DNA from: Nitrospiraceae bacterium
GTDB lineage: Bacteria > Nitrospirota > Nitrospiria > Nitrospirales > UBA8639
Reading direction: 5' to 3'
Length of the DNA stretch: 64,000 bases
Assembly (NCBI GenBank): GCA_020632595.1
Contig: JACKFF010000011.1
Coordinates: 94,198-158,197, forward strand
Shown here: positions 55,778 to 64,000 of the stretch, piece by piece
Numbering within the stretch: position 1 is the stretch's first letter
How the letters are laid out: every line of letters begins with the position of its first letter
Position numbers and translations under genes: made by a program
Notes under the pieces: model-generated
The model's database searches: none
The model's input: the letters and a program-made list of their open reading frames with translations, nothing else
What the model was told of the DNA's origin: nothing

Positions 55778-55882
55778 TCATTATGGAGGAACCAACACAC
55801 AGCTTCTTTCAGATCTGATATACTGGAGAGTTTTCTCATACCCGTTCACACTGTTTATCATTTTTTAATCTAGGAGGTAGGT

Positions 55883-56329
55883 ATGAAGCATTCACTCGAA
55901 CACCAGATTGCCCCAGCCGATCAACAACCATGGCTGTGCCGACTGATGATCGCCGGATTGTTCAGCAGCGCGTTGATTCTTGGTGCCGGAGCAGCCTGGG
56001 CCGATGGAGACGGCCATGGTTACGGGCATGATCCAAAATCCCACCTGGAAAAACTTACGAAGAAGCTGGATCTTACAAAAGAACAGCAAGACAAGATTCT
56101 CCCCATCATTGAGGAAAAGCACCAAAGGATGGAGGGGCTTCACGAACAAATGAAAGAGATTCGCAAACAGGCCATGGCAAAAATCGAAGCCGAGCTGACG
56201 CCGGAACAACAAGCGAAATGGAAAGAAATGCAAGAAGAACGGGAAGAAAAGATGAAGGAATACAAAGAAAAGCATGGCAAAGATTGTGACAAAAAAGGCA
56301 AACATGGCAAGGGCGAAAAGCACGATTAG
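55883..56329 (+). CDS. Spy/CpxP-like periplasmic protein
   Basis: A 148-residue exported protein: a signal segment (LMIAGLFSSALILGAGAAWA), a short Gly/His stretch, a helical core with LDLTKEQQDKIL and LTPEQQAKWKEM (the LTxxQ motif twice), and a Lys/His-rich tail (KHGKDCDKKGKHGKGEKHD) likely to bind metal. Excellent ribosome binding site TAGGAGG. Function as a periplasmic chaperone or metal-stress protein is inferred from the family. Confidence 0.82.
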   Translation: MKHSLEHQIAPADQQPWLCRLMIAGLFSSALILGAGAAWADGDGHGYGHDPKSHLEKLTKKLDLTKEQQDKILPIIEEKHQRMEGLHEQMKEIRKQAMAKIEAELTPEQQAKWKEMQEEREEKMKEYKEKHGKDCDKKGKHGKGEKHD

Positions 56330-56344
56330 GCCGTAACTGAGAAT

Positions 56345-56386
56345 GGGGGACGGATCTATCCACTATCAGGTGCATATCCGTCCCTC
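56345..56386 (+). terminator. Hairpin after the Spy-like gene
   Basis: An 11-pair stem built on GGACGGAT (56348-56355) and ATCCGTCC (56376-56383), 15 bases past the stop, with a 20-base loop and no T tract. It may end or protect the transcript. The remainder of 56330-56743 shows no other feature. Confidence 0.4.
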
Positions 56387-56743
56387 TCCCCTAACCTTTC
56401 AGCATACCCCTGCTCCCTATCCTCGCCGGCAAAAGTAACCGCAGGCCGTAATCTGTCTCCCCTACCATCGGCTCACCGATGATGCCAAGGCTTACCGGTC
56501 TGGTATCACTTCGACTATCCATCCCTACAAGACGAAGCGGGCTCAACTGGAGACACGTAAATCACCCGGGATGCCCGATAACAATCAGGCGGAAAATTAC
56601 GGAGGGAAACAAGGCAAGGCCTATCTGGCAAGACAGAACAAAAAAATCCCCAATGGCTCTGCTCAATTTCCCAAGTGACGCCATTATTGTTAGGGTATGA
56701 CTTTCCAAACAGGGTTTATTCGACTAAACAGGGAGATCAAGAG

Positions 56744-57064
56744 ATGCTTGAGGTGGTAGAAATTCGGGTCAGCTATCGATATGTGAAAGAGCATGCCTGG
56801 GTGGTACAGGGCATCACGGGGTTTCTTTCTGCCTATTTCATGGAAAAACCAGGATTTACTCTGAAACGACACTTTGAAGAATTGGAAACCGGCATGCACG
56901 TCTGGTTGTGTGATGTTCCTCCCAAGATGAAAGTTCCCACGCTCCTGAGGCGGCTGAAGGATGACATTCCTCCCTGCCAATATACACAGCTCGAAACGAG
57001 TCCCCCGGCGCCACCGCGATTTCTCATCGATTCAGTGGACCCGGAATCCGCCTCTTCCTCTTAA
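56744..57064 (+). CDS. Hypothetical protein (106 aa)
   Basis: A small soluble protein (MLEVVEIRVSYRYVKEHAW...) rich in aromatic and beta-forming residues, ending in a Pro/Ser-rich tail. The start at 56744 has GGGAGA upstream and was preferred over an upstream in-frame TTG or GTG. No family recognised. Confidence 0.6.
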   Translation: MLEVVEIRVSYRYVKEHAWVVQGITGFLSAYFMEKPGFTLKRHFEELETGMHVWLCDVPPKMKVPTLLRRLKDDIPPCQYTQLETSPPAPPRFLIDSVDPESASSS

Positions 57065-57164
57065 ACGAAGATTTCAAAGCGACTGAAGACGGAAGGACAA
57101 TAGGGTAACAACACGGAAAGCGGCACGAGATAAACTGAGATTGACGCTCACGAGGCAGAGAAAT

Positions 57165-57605
57165 CTAGCGGGGTTGGGTGAGATCGATGCGCAAGGCCGA
57201 CCGAAGAAGATGGACCTGTTCGGTCAGCTGGTCAGCGGAAAGCCGGACAGGCTCATGCGGCACACACCACACCGGTTTCAACGGATCGGGATCGGTCTTG
57301 AGCCTTGGAATCAGATGCCAGTGGATGTGAGGCACCTGATTCCCGAGCAGTTCATAGTTGATCTTTTTCGCGTCAAATACCTGGGTCAGTGCCTGCGCCA
57401 CGTGGGTGACTTCCTCCATCAACATGCCGCGCGCAACTTTGGATAAATCAAACAGTTCTGAGACATGGTCTTTCAGCACCAATACGGTCCAGCCCGCAAA
57501 AAACTGGTCCTCAAACACATACGCTCTGGTCAGACCACAATCGACAAGAAAATGATCCGTGAACGGCCATGCACCAACACAGATCTTGCAAAGTGGCTCA
57601 GTCAC
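57165..57605 (-). CDS. HIT family hydrolase
   Basis: A 146-residue histidine-triad protein. The triad NQVPHIHWHLIPR is intact, preceded by FFAGWTVLVLKDHVSELFDL, which is the usual strand-helix pattern. The N-terminal C-x2-C (LCKIC) pair fits a small zinc-binding variant. Acts as a nucleotide hydrolase or transferase. Starts with GTG. Same-strand neighbours are absent, so it is probably transcribed alone. Confidence 0.9.
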   Translation of the reverse strand: MTEPLCKICVGAWPFTDHFLVDCGLTRAYVFEDQFFAGWTVLVLKDHVSELFDLSKVARGMLMEEVTHVAQALTQVFDAKKINYELLGNQVPHIHWHLIPRLKTDPDPLKPVWCVPHEPVRLSADQLTEQVHLLRSALRIDLTQPR

Positions 57606-57914
57606 GGCACCAGAAAAAACGAGGAGATCAGGACTTCACCAATAGAAAGAACAGATTTCAGGGACACCATAAGAAAGCAACGAAGCCGATTGAACCCATG
57701 ACACTTTCTGTTATTCTGGATCAATATACCGCACATTCCCTTCATCTTGAAAGGCGACATCCTGCATCATGTGGTATTTGAAAGTACCGTGAATATATGA
57801 AAAAATGACCGGAGAAGCGAACGGTCCATCCGCTGTCCTGAGTTGTCACCTGTTCGCCATCAGCCTTACATTTGCCATAGCTTTGCCACTTCCATATTGG
57901 GAGAAGGAATCCAT
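57606..57914. other. 309-base intergenic region between divergent genes
   Basis: It should hold promoters for the HIT gene and the dioxygenase-like gene, but I see no clear consensus element or repeat. Confidence 0.45.
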
Positions 57915-58724
57915 ATGACGAGAGACCCTCAACGCTTGTCCAGAAGAACCCTGTTGAAGCGCGGAATGGGCATCTTCGGCTTGTTGGCCGGGGGCCTCAT
58001 TAGCTCCTCCAGCCTTGCAGAAATGCTCAAAGAACCCACTCCGCATCAATCCCTGGGACCCTTTTTCCCCGACGAGGGAGACCCGATAGATGAAATTCGC
58101 GAAAACCACGCCATCGGCCTACCCATTAGTCAGGCGAACGATCAGGATCTCACGTTCGTCAAAGGGCGCAGGGGAAAAGCCAAGGGGCAGGTCATTTATC
58201 TGAAAGGAAAAGTCCTGAGCGCAAAAACCGGAAAGGCCATACCGCACACGGTGATCATCATGTGGAGTGCCTCAGCCTCCGGCCGATACAACCACAAAAA
58301 GGATGACGGTATGTTGGAATTCCCCCATCCCATGACCGGAGAAATCATACACCGGACCTACGATGCGTATTTTCAATACTGGGGACGAGCAGTCTCCAAT
58401 GAGCAGGGAGACTATTGGTTCAAAACCATTGTTCCCGGCTTTTATCCCATCGATCTGGAAGCCGGACTGTACCGCCCGTCCCACCTGCACTTTCAACTGT
58501 TTCCGCCCGAGCATCCGACACTGGTCACACAGCTCTATTTCCGGGGCGACCAAATCCCCAACAATGAACTGAACCAGAAATTACTCCCAAGGGATGTGGT
58601 CATTCTGGATGCGGGGCTCACAACAATCGATTTAGAGAGGGTGATCGTGGACTATGCCCCGGACGCATCGGGAGAGATGTCGGATGGCTTGGTCGGTCAT
58701 TACGATTTTCTGGTGCCAACCTGA
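57915..58724 (+). CDS. Tat-exported intradiol ring-cleavage dioxygenase-like protein
   Basis: A 269-residue protein with a twin-arginine signal (LSRRTLLKRGMGIFGLLAGG). The catechol/protocatechuate dioxygenase fold is indicated by LGPFFPDEGDP, VIIMWSASASGRYNH, PGFYPID and RPSHLHFQL. The four expected Fe(III) ligands (Tyr in GRYNH, Tyr in GFYP, His-x-His in SHLHF) are all present. Export of such an enzyme is unusual for soluble catechol pathways; the substrate is unknown. GAGAAGGA precedes the ATG. Confidence 0.88.
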   Translation: MTRDPQRLSRRTLLKRGMGIFGLLAGGLISSSSLAEMLKEPTPHQSLGPFFPDEGDPIDEIRENHAIGLPISQANDQDLTFVKGRRGKAKGQVIYLKGKVLSAKTGKAIPHTVIIMWSASASGRYNHKKDDGMLEFPHPMTGEIIHRTYDAYFQYWGRAVSNEQGDYWFKTIVPGFYPIDLEAGLYRPSHLHFQLFPPEHPTLVTQLYFRGDQIPNNELNQKLLPRDVVILDAGLTTIDLERVIVDYAPDASGEMSDGLVGHYDFLVPT

Positions 58725-58768
58725 AGGAACCAGGATTTTTCTGAAAAGATTCTTTGGTGCAAGACCGC

Positions 58769-59461
58769 CTAGATCCGGTCGGGAAAATTCGAAATAATTC
58801 CATCGACTCCCAGCCGCTTCATCCGTGCAATATCATCAGGCTCATCAACGGTATAAACAAACACCTTGATGTCTTTCGCTTGAAGCCCCTGCACAAGCGA
58901 AGACGTCACGGTGTTCAACGCCAATCCCGCATGAGTCGCTTGAGCGTTGGTGGCAAAGGCCGTGGAATGGATAGGCGCGTCTTCGATTAACGCCAATGTG
59001 AGCGCATCTCTCATCAGCCTTCTCACGGTTAACAGTTCCTCATGAAAAAAGGAGGCGTAAATCACTGCCCCATGAAAATCAGCCTCCTGCACTTTCGCAC
59101 ACACGTCAGAGGCAGTTCCCCTTACCTTTAGCTCAATCATGGCACCTGCCCGCCCACTGAGACAGGCGAGAGCTTCTTCAAGGAAAGGAATCCTCTCACC
59201 TCCTCCCGCATCCAATTCCCGAAACAGGCTTAGCGACAATTCTTCAATTTTACCCTCCCCGTTTGTCGTCCGGTCGACCGAATCATCATGAAGGAGCACC
59301 AGGGTTCCATCTGCCGTTCGCCGGACATCAAACTCGACCATGTCGACACCATATGTGATCGCCAGGTCCAGAGCAGCCAGCGTATTCTCCGGCGCATGCC
59401 CCGCCGCACCCCGGTGTCCGATCCGAAGAGGATTCCGTGCCCGATTAGTCTGCATGGTCAT
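58769..59461 (-). CDS. Glycerophosphodiester phosphodiesterase
   Basis: A 230-residue TIM-barrel enzyme cleaving glycerophosphodiesters to glycerol-3-phosphate. Motifs GHRGAAGHAPENTLAAL (catalytic His, metal Glu), VEFDVRRTADGTLVLLHDD and MIELKV are intact, as is the C-terminal VYTVDEPDDIARMKRLGVDG. The start at 59461 or the second ATG at 59455 gives the family length; upstream codons are excluded. Cytosolic, no signal peptide. Stop faces the dioxygenase-like gene 44 bases away. Confidence 0.93.
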   Translation of the reverse strand: MTMQTNRARNPLRIGHRGAAGHAPENTLAALDLAITYGVDMVEFDVRRTADGTLVLLHDDSVDRTTNGEGKIEELSLSLFRELDAGGGERIPFLEEALACLSGRAGAMIELKVRGTASDVCAKVQEADFHGAVIYASFFHEELLTVRRLMRDALTLALIEDAPIHSTAFATNAQATHAGLALNTVTSSLVQGLQAKDIKVFVYTVDEPDDIARMKRLGVDGIISNFPDRI

Positions 59462-59511
59462 ATGAATGGAACTTTTCTGAGCTGGCAACACAATACGTAA
59501 GAGGGGGCACA

Positions 59512-60240
59512 TTAGCCGTGAGTGAGGATAATGCCGAGAGCGACCACAACGCCGCCACCCATGGCGGCCAGACTGTAGGGGCGGTCTTCCCGCTCGGCTA
59601 AGGGCAGAAGATGCGTGGCTCCCACATACACAAACGCCCCGGCTGATACCGCCAGGAGTGCGCCCAGGACGGTCGCATTGATCTGATGGATCATGGGGAT
59701 GGCCAACAATGTCCCAATCGGTGTGGTGAGCGCCGCGGCCAGAAAGGCCCAGAGCCATGACTTTTTGGGAGTGAACCCGCTGCGAAGTAACAATACATAG
59801 GTGACAATTCCTTCCGGAAACTCATGCAAGACCATACCGATACCCGCTAAGGTTCCGGTTAAGACACTGACGCTAAATGTGATGGCATACACGACCCCGT
59901 CCAATGTCGAATGCAGGCCGATACCAAGCAGAGGAATCAGTCCAATGGCGGTATCGGGAGTACGATCGCAGACATAGGCATGAATGAACCGGTTGATGAG
60001 GTGAAAGGCCAGATAGCCCGCCAGCAAATACAGGGGCGCCTGGTCGTTCATATGAAAGGCATGAGGAATGATATGGAGAAAGGCTACCGAGATCAGCACG
60101 CCTGCTGCGAAACAGGAAAAATACGTGGCATTGTATTGTCCCCATGCTCCGAACCGACGAATGACATAGAGACCTGTGGTCGTGACTCCGGCCGCGAGGA
60201 GACTGGCCAGGATGGCATAACCGTAATGTGTATTTGTCAT
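59512..60240 (-). CDS. ZIP family metal transporter
   Basis: A 242-residue membrane protein with about eight membrane segments. Metal-binding motifs GIGLHSTLDGV (TM4) and VLHEFPEGI (TM5) are typical of zinc/iron permeases, and a His-rich loop is short. Takes up divalent metal ions such as zinc. Lies 50 bases upstream of the GDPD gene on the same strand, possibly co-transcribed. Confidence 0.92.
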   Translation of the reverse strand: MTNTHYGYAILASLLAAGVTTTGLYVIRRFGAWGQYNATYFSCFAAGVLISVAFLHIIPHAFHMNDQAPLYLLAGYLAFHLINRFIHAYVCDRTPDTAIGLIPLLGIGLHSTLDGVVYAITFSVSVLTGTLAGIGMVLHEFPEGIVTYVLLLRSGFTPKKSWLWAFLAAALTTPIGTLLAIPMIHQINATVLGALLAVSAGAFVYVGATHLLPLAEREDRPYSLAAMGGGVVVALGIILTHG

Positions 60241-60366
60241 GAAGTCGGATCACTTATGGAATGATTGTGGGAAAATACCTGTTAACAGCCGGCAGGTCTG
60301 ACACATTCAGGCAAGAATTCTAGTCTTTACCCGGAAGAGAAACAATATTGATTGCAGAAATTTCCA

Positions 60367-60876
60367 TCAATTCTCCAAACGAAAGACTTGATGGCATTTC
60401 ACGCAAGCATGAATGGTTTCCTCGAGATGAGGGAGAATCTGCTTGAGGTCTTTGGTCGGGATCACTGCGCCCAGCGCTTCCGCAGCCTGATGATGTGCCA
60501 TCGCCAACTCATGGTATTCCGGCGGGAAGGTAGCTCCTTGCTCACGCTGCATGGCCACATGGTGTTTGGCGAAACCCAGCTCCTCACGTGTCAGGGTAGC
60601 CGCCCCGGCAAAATCTTCTCGCCCTAATGCGCCGACAATGGCATCAATGGCTTCAAGATGCTCTCGCATAGTCAACTTCAACCCTTCTTTGGCAGGAGGA
60701 GAAAGATCCAACGTCATGCGATTCGCTCCCGACATTTTCGGCATAGCAGGCTCGCCTGTGTGTGAGGCATGATGATCCATCTCGGCGTTTGAGAAACCAA
60801 CGCTCACGCCCAAAATCACCATGCTAACCATTCCCGCGCAGGCCATCCACCGCTTCACGGTTCTTTCACTTTTCAT
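60367..60876 (-). CDS. Cytochrome c'-like exported monohaem protein
   Basis: A 169-residue protein with a signal peptide (MACAGMVSMVILGVSVGFSNA) and a four-helix-bundle-like body. The single haem site CVKCH near the C-terminus is the arrangement of cytochromes c' and c556. The His-rich N-terminal segment (DHHASH) is notable. GGAGG precedes the ATG. Last gene of a minus-strand run of haem proteins; a 240-base gap separates it from the DUF3365 gene. Confidence 0.85.
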   Translation of the reverse strand: MKSERTVKRWMACAGMVSMVILGVSVGFSNAEMDHHASHTGEPAMPKMSGANRMTLDLSPPAKEGLKLTMREHLEAIDAIVGALGREDFAGAATLTREELGFAKHHVAMQREQGATFPPEYHELAMAHHQAAEALGAVIPTKDLKQILPHLEETIHACVKCHQVFRLEN

Positions 60877-60930
60877 GATTTAGCACCTCCAGTGGGTCGG
60901 AACCTTTCGATTGAATGGTGTTATTGGGTC

Positions 60931-61040
60931 TGTTGAAATAAGCCGCCAGCGGCGTTCTCGCCATTTTCCCGTGCTCACGTACGCAGCGTATGCTCCGCGC
61001 GTAAAAACGGCTGCGGCCTTGCTGGACGGACTTTTTTGAA
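60931..61040. repeat. Candidate dispersed repeat element
   Basis: A GC-rich non-coding stretch with internal symmetry: CCGC-CA-GCGG near 60943 and TACGC-A-GCGTA at 60980-60990. The composition and compact palindromes resemble REP-like elements seen between genes. Only one copy occurs in this window, so it cannot be confirmed here. A 66-codon frame over it is not considered a gene. Confidence 0.35.
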
Positions 61041-61116
61041 CCGACCCAGAGCCTTTGATGAGTAATCTAATTCTGGGCAAATTTACTTGTGAACATCCTT
61101 ATTATTCAACACTCCC

Positions 61117-61722
61117 TTATTGGGCGAGTGGCTGCTTAATGCTGACTGCCCCACGCAAGTCTCCGGCTTGATAGCCCGTGGCGGCATCAAAGGGGTAATG
61201 CTGCTTTAATATGGTCCTGATCGATTCCGGCATCGTCTCTACCGGCCCATGACAGAGCAGACACTTAGGCTGGAGGGGAATGGCCATCATGAAACGGTAG
61301 TATTGTCCTCCCGGTTCTGACACCACCTCCCCATGACTCATCCCGGCGAACGTTTCCCCCTTTGCGGCCCGCGCGGTAAATCCTTCGAGGACGTGCTGTT
61401 CCCACGCATCCGGCATGCCGAGCAATGGATTCCGCACGCGTGTTCCCACGCGAGTCACCCGCCACCCGTTTTCACGGGACAAGCGGTTGGCTATTTCCGG
61501 CGCTAACTCCGCACAGACCTTGATGGCCTCCATCGGGCCACCTTTCGTCATTTCCCGGGTCATCGCCTCACCCAACTCTTTCATGAATGCACCAGTGACC
61601 TTCACAGCAGCCTGTTCCCGTTCGCCGGTACCGGCCGTGGCGGACTCCGTGAACAATACCAAACCTGTGATCACCACACCGAGCAACAGACCACATGAAT
61701 GGAAGATATCTCTGGCAATCAT
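61117..61722 (-). CDS. DUF3365 c-type haem protein
   Basis: A 201-residue exported protein of the DUF3365 (Tll0287-like) family: a signal segment, a PAS-like body (GWRVTRVGTRVRNPLLGMPD, GQYYRFMMAIPLQPKCLLCHG) and one haem-binding CLLCH. Such domains often serve as redox or gas sensors, alone or in kinases. AGGAGG precedes the ATG. It lies 63 bases downstream of the monohaem cytochrome gene. Confidence 0.87.
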   Translation of the reverse strand: MIARDIFHSCGLLLGVVITGLVLFTESATAGTGEREQAAVKVTGAFMKELGEAMTREMTKGGPMEAIKVCAELAPEIANRLSRENGWRVTRVGTRVRNPLLGMPDAWEQHVLEGFTARAAKGETFAGMSHGEVVSEPGGQYYRFMMAIPLQPKCLLCHGPVETMPESIRTILKQHYPFDAATGYQAGDLRGAVSIKQPLAQ

Positions 61723-61784
61723 ACCGGCCTCCTCTTGATGGGATCCTTCGGTTTATTGAGAGCATGCACATTCACACAGGATGT

Positions 61785-62168
61785 TTACGGTTTCAGGGAG
61801 CGGAGGTAGGCCAGGAGATCTGCAAATTGCGCTTCATCTAGGGCTCCTTCAAATCCTACCATTGCGGTGCCTGACCGACCGTTCATGATCACGGCCTTAA
61901 GATCAGCGTCAGACTGAGACTGGGTTTGTTCACTGGCCAGATTGGCGGGAGGAGGGTTTAAGTATCCACCCACTTCCCCGTCACCTTTTCCGTCTAATCC
62001 GTGACAATGGCCACAAGACTGTCGATACAAGGCTTTGCCTTTTTCGATATCGGCGGCTTCGGCAACAGCGAGTCCGGCCATCATGATTCCTATGACAACC
62101 CCTACCCACAGGATGAAACCATCCTTTTTCTGTTTTCCGGATTTCACCCGATCTACCCGTTTGATCAT
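61785..62168 (-). CDS. Monohaem cytochrome c (c6/cbb3-type)
   Basis: A 127-residue protein with an N-terminal membrane or signal segment (WVGVVIGIMMAGLAVAEA) and one haem site CGHCHG, then GKGDGEVGGYLNPPPANL and a C-terminal GFEGALDEAQFADLLAYLRSL that is typical of small class I cytochromes. The distal Met is likely in AMVGF. GGAGGG precedes the ATG. Part of the five-gene haem protein run. Confidence 0.92.
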   Translation of the reverse strand: MIKRVDRVKSGKQKKDGFILWVGVVIGIMMAGLAVAEAADIEKGKALYRQSCGHCHGLDGKGDGEVGGYLNPPPANLASEQTQSQSDADLKAVIMNGRSGTAMVGFEGALDEAQFADLLAYLRSLKP

Positions 62169-62199
62169 CTCTCACCCTCCTCGACCACCCCTGTGATGA

Positions 62200-62934
62200 T
62201 TATTTGAATGTCATCATGTACGCCGTGATGGCATAAATATCCTTTTCCGGAAACGCAGGATTGGGAATATACGCTCCGCTCTGTGGAACAAAGTCATCGG
62301 GGTTTAGATTGAAGCGATACACCCAATCGGCCTGGAGACGATTCCCCATATTGACCAAAGACGTACTGGACGTCCCACCCGTATAGCCACGCCGGTTGTC
62401 TGCCGGCGTCCAATGGCAATTCTGACAGGCATGCTCACGATAGAGTTGCTCGCCCCGCGCGATTTCGTCCGGTGTGCCCGGTTTCATGATGCCTTCGGTG
62501 ATTCTCGCATCTTTCAGCGTGCTCAAAAAATCAGCTGCCTGCTCCGCTTCACCAGATGACAGCGCAAGATGCCGCCTTTTGCGTTTGAATTTGAAATCGT
62601 AGCCGACCGGATAGAGTTTTTCTTTCGGATTTTCCAGCCAGGCCACTAACCAGGCTCGTTGATATTTATTCCCCGCCCAGATCAGGTCAGGCGCTTCCTT
62701 TGTGGAGCGCGGCATCGGCGCACCCTGAATTCGATGGCACCCCACACAGGTGGATTGTACGATCTGTTCTCCCTTACCTGGGAATTGAGCCGCTCCAGCG
62801 GGCAGAACCATTCCAAGGAATGCCCAGGTCAGAAACACCCCCCCATTGATGATTTCACATCTGGCAAGGCGATCGAATCCAAAATTTTTCAACCTTCCCC
62901 CTTTGCCTTGATTTGCAGATATTCCGTTATCCAC
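62200..62934 (-). CDS. Diheme cytochrome c
   Basis: A 244-residue exported protein with two haem motifs, CVGCH (STCVGCHRIQG) and CQNCH (HACQNCHWTP). A signal segment GGVFLTWAFLGMVLPAGA lies at residues ~30-48. The GTG at 62934 is used here, but a TTG at 62892 preceded by GGGGGAAGG would leave a better-placed signal peptide. It probably relays electrons with the adjacent cytochromes; the terminal partner is not visible. Confidence 0.9.
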   Translation of the reverse strand: MDNGISANQGKGGRLKNFGFDRLARCEIINGGVFLTWAFLGMVLPAGAAQFPGKGEQIVQSTCVGCHRIQGAPMPRSTKEAPDLIWAGNKYQRAWLVAWLENPKEKLYPVGYDFKFKRKRRHLALSSGEAEQAADFLSTLKDARITEGIMKPGTPDEIARGEQLYREHACQNCHWTPADNRRGYTGGTSSTSLVNMGNRLQADWVYRFNLNPDDFVPQSGAYIPNPAFPEKDIYAITAYMMTFK

Positions 62935-62965
62935 CTTCCTGATGCCACAGGCTATTCCTGCTTTC

Positions 62966-63925
62966 TCAGTTCATGCCACCACCCATAGGCCCCTCACCCA
63001 TATGCCCGCCTTTCATGCCTCCACTACCCATGTACCCATCTTCGGCATTTGGATCCTGATGCATTCTGCCTTTTCCATGTCGCATGGGTTTCTTACCATC
63101 TTTTATGGGTTTTTCTTCCGATGAGAGAATCGCGCCGGTTTGGTGATCCACCTTGATTTCCATAAGTTTGCCACCCTCGGTGGCAATTTCTACTTCCCAA
63201 AAAGCCTGATTCTCCTCTGCTTCAAACTCAGCTTCTAACACCGTTCCTGGCACATGGGCGTTGGCTGCGGCAATGGCCTCAGTAATCCCAATCGGAGCAG
63301 CTTTGGCTTTCGCCATCTTGTCCTGGAGCTCACCATCACCGAGTCCAGTTTGTTGGTCAGCCATGGCCATGGCTCCGGATTGGTTACCATGCCCTTCCCG
63401 GCCATTGCCTTGTTTCATCATCATCCCTTCTCCGCGGTGTCGCCCTCCACCTTCATGACCTCCGCCTCCGCCATGTGGTCCTCCGGAAAAACTTTCCTCA
63501 TATTGCATCACGGTCCAAATCTCTTCATCCGAAAGCATTCCACCAAATGGAATCATCCCGGTCCCCGGCGATCCATATTTGATCACCCAAAAAATTTCCC
63601 CTTCAGACCGATGTCTCCAAAACCCATGCGACCGGAATACACGAGCCGGGGGGTTGAGAGTCGCCGCACCTGGGCCATCGCCGCGTCCACTCACTCCATG
63701 ACAGTTGACGCACCCACCTTTCCCTTCATAGATCGATTTACCTTTTTCGATAATGTCCGATGAGGACGGCAACGGGCTCTGCAGCGCTCTGGCTTCAGCC
63801 AGCTTGTCCGCAGGGACCCGCGGCTTCATCATCTGTTGGTGCCCATGTTCTTGTGCCAGCACAGGGGATCCACTCACCACCAGCGCTAAGATGAGTCCAC
63901 TCGCCCATTGAAATGCCTGTTTCAT
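62966..63925 (-). CDS. Cytochrome c with C-terminal PepSY-like domain
   Basis: A 319-residue exported fusion. After the signal peptide (LILALVVSGSPVLA) comes a class I cytochrome domain with CVNCHG, GRGDGPGAATLNPPARVF and a C-terminal MIPFGGMLSDEEIWTVMQYE. A Gly/His/Met-rich linker (HGGGGGHEGGGRHRGE) leads to a PepSY-like domain (AAPIGITEAIAAANAHVPG, FWEVEIATEGGKLMEIKVD) and a Gly/Met-rich tail. GGAGGA precedes the ATG at 63925. It is the first gene of the haem protein run, so the promoter should lie in 63926-64000. Confidence 0.9.
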   Translation of the reverse strand: MKQAFQWASGLILALVVSGSPVLAQEHGHQQMMKPRVPADKLAEARALQSPLPSSSDIIEKGKSIYEGKGGCVNCHGVSGRGDGPGAATLNPPARVFRSHGFWRHRSEGEIFWVIKYGSPGTGMIPFGGMLSDEEIWTVMQYEESFSGGPHGGGGGHEGGGRHRGEGMMMKQGNGREGHGNQSGAMAMADQQTGLGDGELQDKMAKAKAAPIGITEAIAAANAHVPGTVLEAEFEAEENQAFWEVEIATEGGKLMEIKVDHQTGAILSSEEKPIKDGKKPMRHGKGRMHQDPNAEDGYMGSGGMKGGHMGEGPMGGGMN

Positions 63926-64000
63926 TGTTCCTCCTTGTGTCTTCCCTTCTATGCATCCGACAACCACACGAGGCTCATACCAACTCCATCATATGAACCC

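Noticed and set aside
60880..61080. 66-codon minus-strand frame between haem protein genes
   Set aside because: It coincides with the candidate repeat element, with Arg-rich translation typical of such elements.

Overview
The window is a 64 kb chromosomal stretch of a Gram-negative, respiring, probably autotrophic bacterium. It holds outer-membrane proteins, Kdo-modifying enzymes, hopanoid side-chain genes, many c-type cytochromes, and a citrate synthase next to an archaeal-type (SdhE-containing) succinate dehydrogenase/fumarate reductase. This mix, with a GC content that looks moderate, fits a Nitrospirota (Nitrospira-like) genome best. That assignment is inference from gene content, since there is no rRNA or other strong taxonomic marker here. 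No tRNA, transposase or CRISPR array was seen.

Layout. 0-12 kb: a giant adhesin-like protein (5' end outside the window) overlaps a hybrid histidine kinase, followed by a REC-GGDEF-EAL protein and an EAL-HDOD protein, suggesting c-di-GMP control of attachment. 12-20 kb: lipA, small secreted proteins on the minus strand, then citrate synthase, sdhA, sdhB and sdhE-like genes. 20-26 kb: DUF2891, SET-domain and TPR proteins, then a histidine kinase and an NtrC-type sigma-54 activator. 26-34 kb: a heme-oxygenase-like oxidase, SDR, TPR, diheme cytochrome c and ICMT-like methyltransferase genes, then a thermostable-hemolysin-family protein and an AMP-forming ligase. 34-46 kb: two sugar-transfer-associated ATP-grasp proteins, a glycosyltransferase, two Kdo-hydroxylase-like oxygenases, a ThuA-like protein, and hpnJ-hpnK-hpnL. 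46-56 kb: a methyltransferase, a HAD protein and an alpha/beta hydrolase (both lacking the catalytic nucleophile), hpnI, an LtaS-like membrane sulfatase-fold protein, an Omp85-type barrel, an ankyrin lipoprotein and a Spy-like protein. 56-64 kb: HIT, Tat-exported intradiol-dioxygenase-like, GDPD and ZIP genes, then a minus-strand run of five genes for c-type haem proteins.

The most interesting observation is a set of at least five sigma-54-type promoters (26034, 31039, 34338, 46084, 49711) sharing a three-part architecture. Each has an AT-rich box (AATTTTTTTGAT-N6/7-CAAAAT-like) 108-110 bases upstream of the -24 element, a TTTGAAAT-like box 35-37 bases upstream of it, and a TGGCRY-N5-RTGCK -24/-12 element with GG-N10-GC spacing. 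The first lies directly behind the NtrC-type activator gene. The promoters precede the HDO/SDR block, the hemolysin/ligase pair, the ATP-grasp/Kdo-hydroxylase/hopanoid block, the methyltransferase/HAD block and hpnI. A sixth, decayed copy precedes the first Kdo-hydroxylase-like gene. I infer an envelope-remodelling regulon driven by the kinase/activator pair at 23-26 kb. Two of the promoters sit in a 230-base direct duplication that also copied the end of the activator gene, with a decayed ligase remnant beside one copy.
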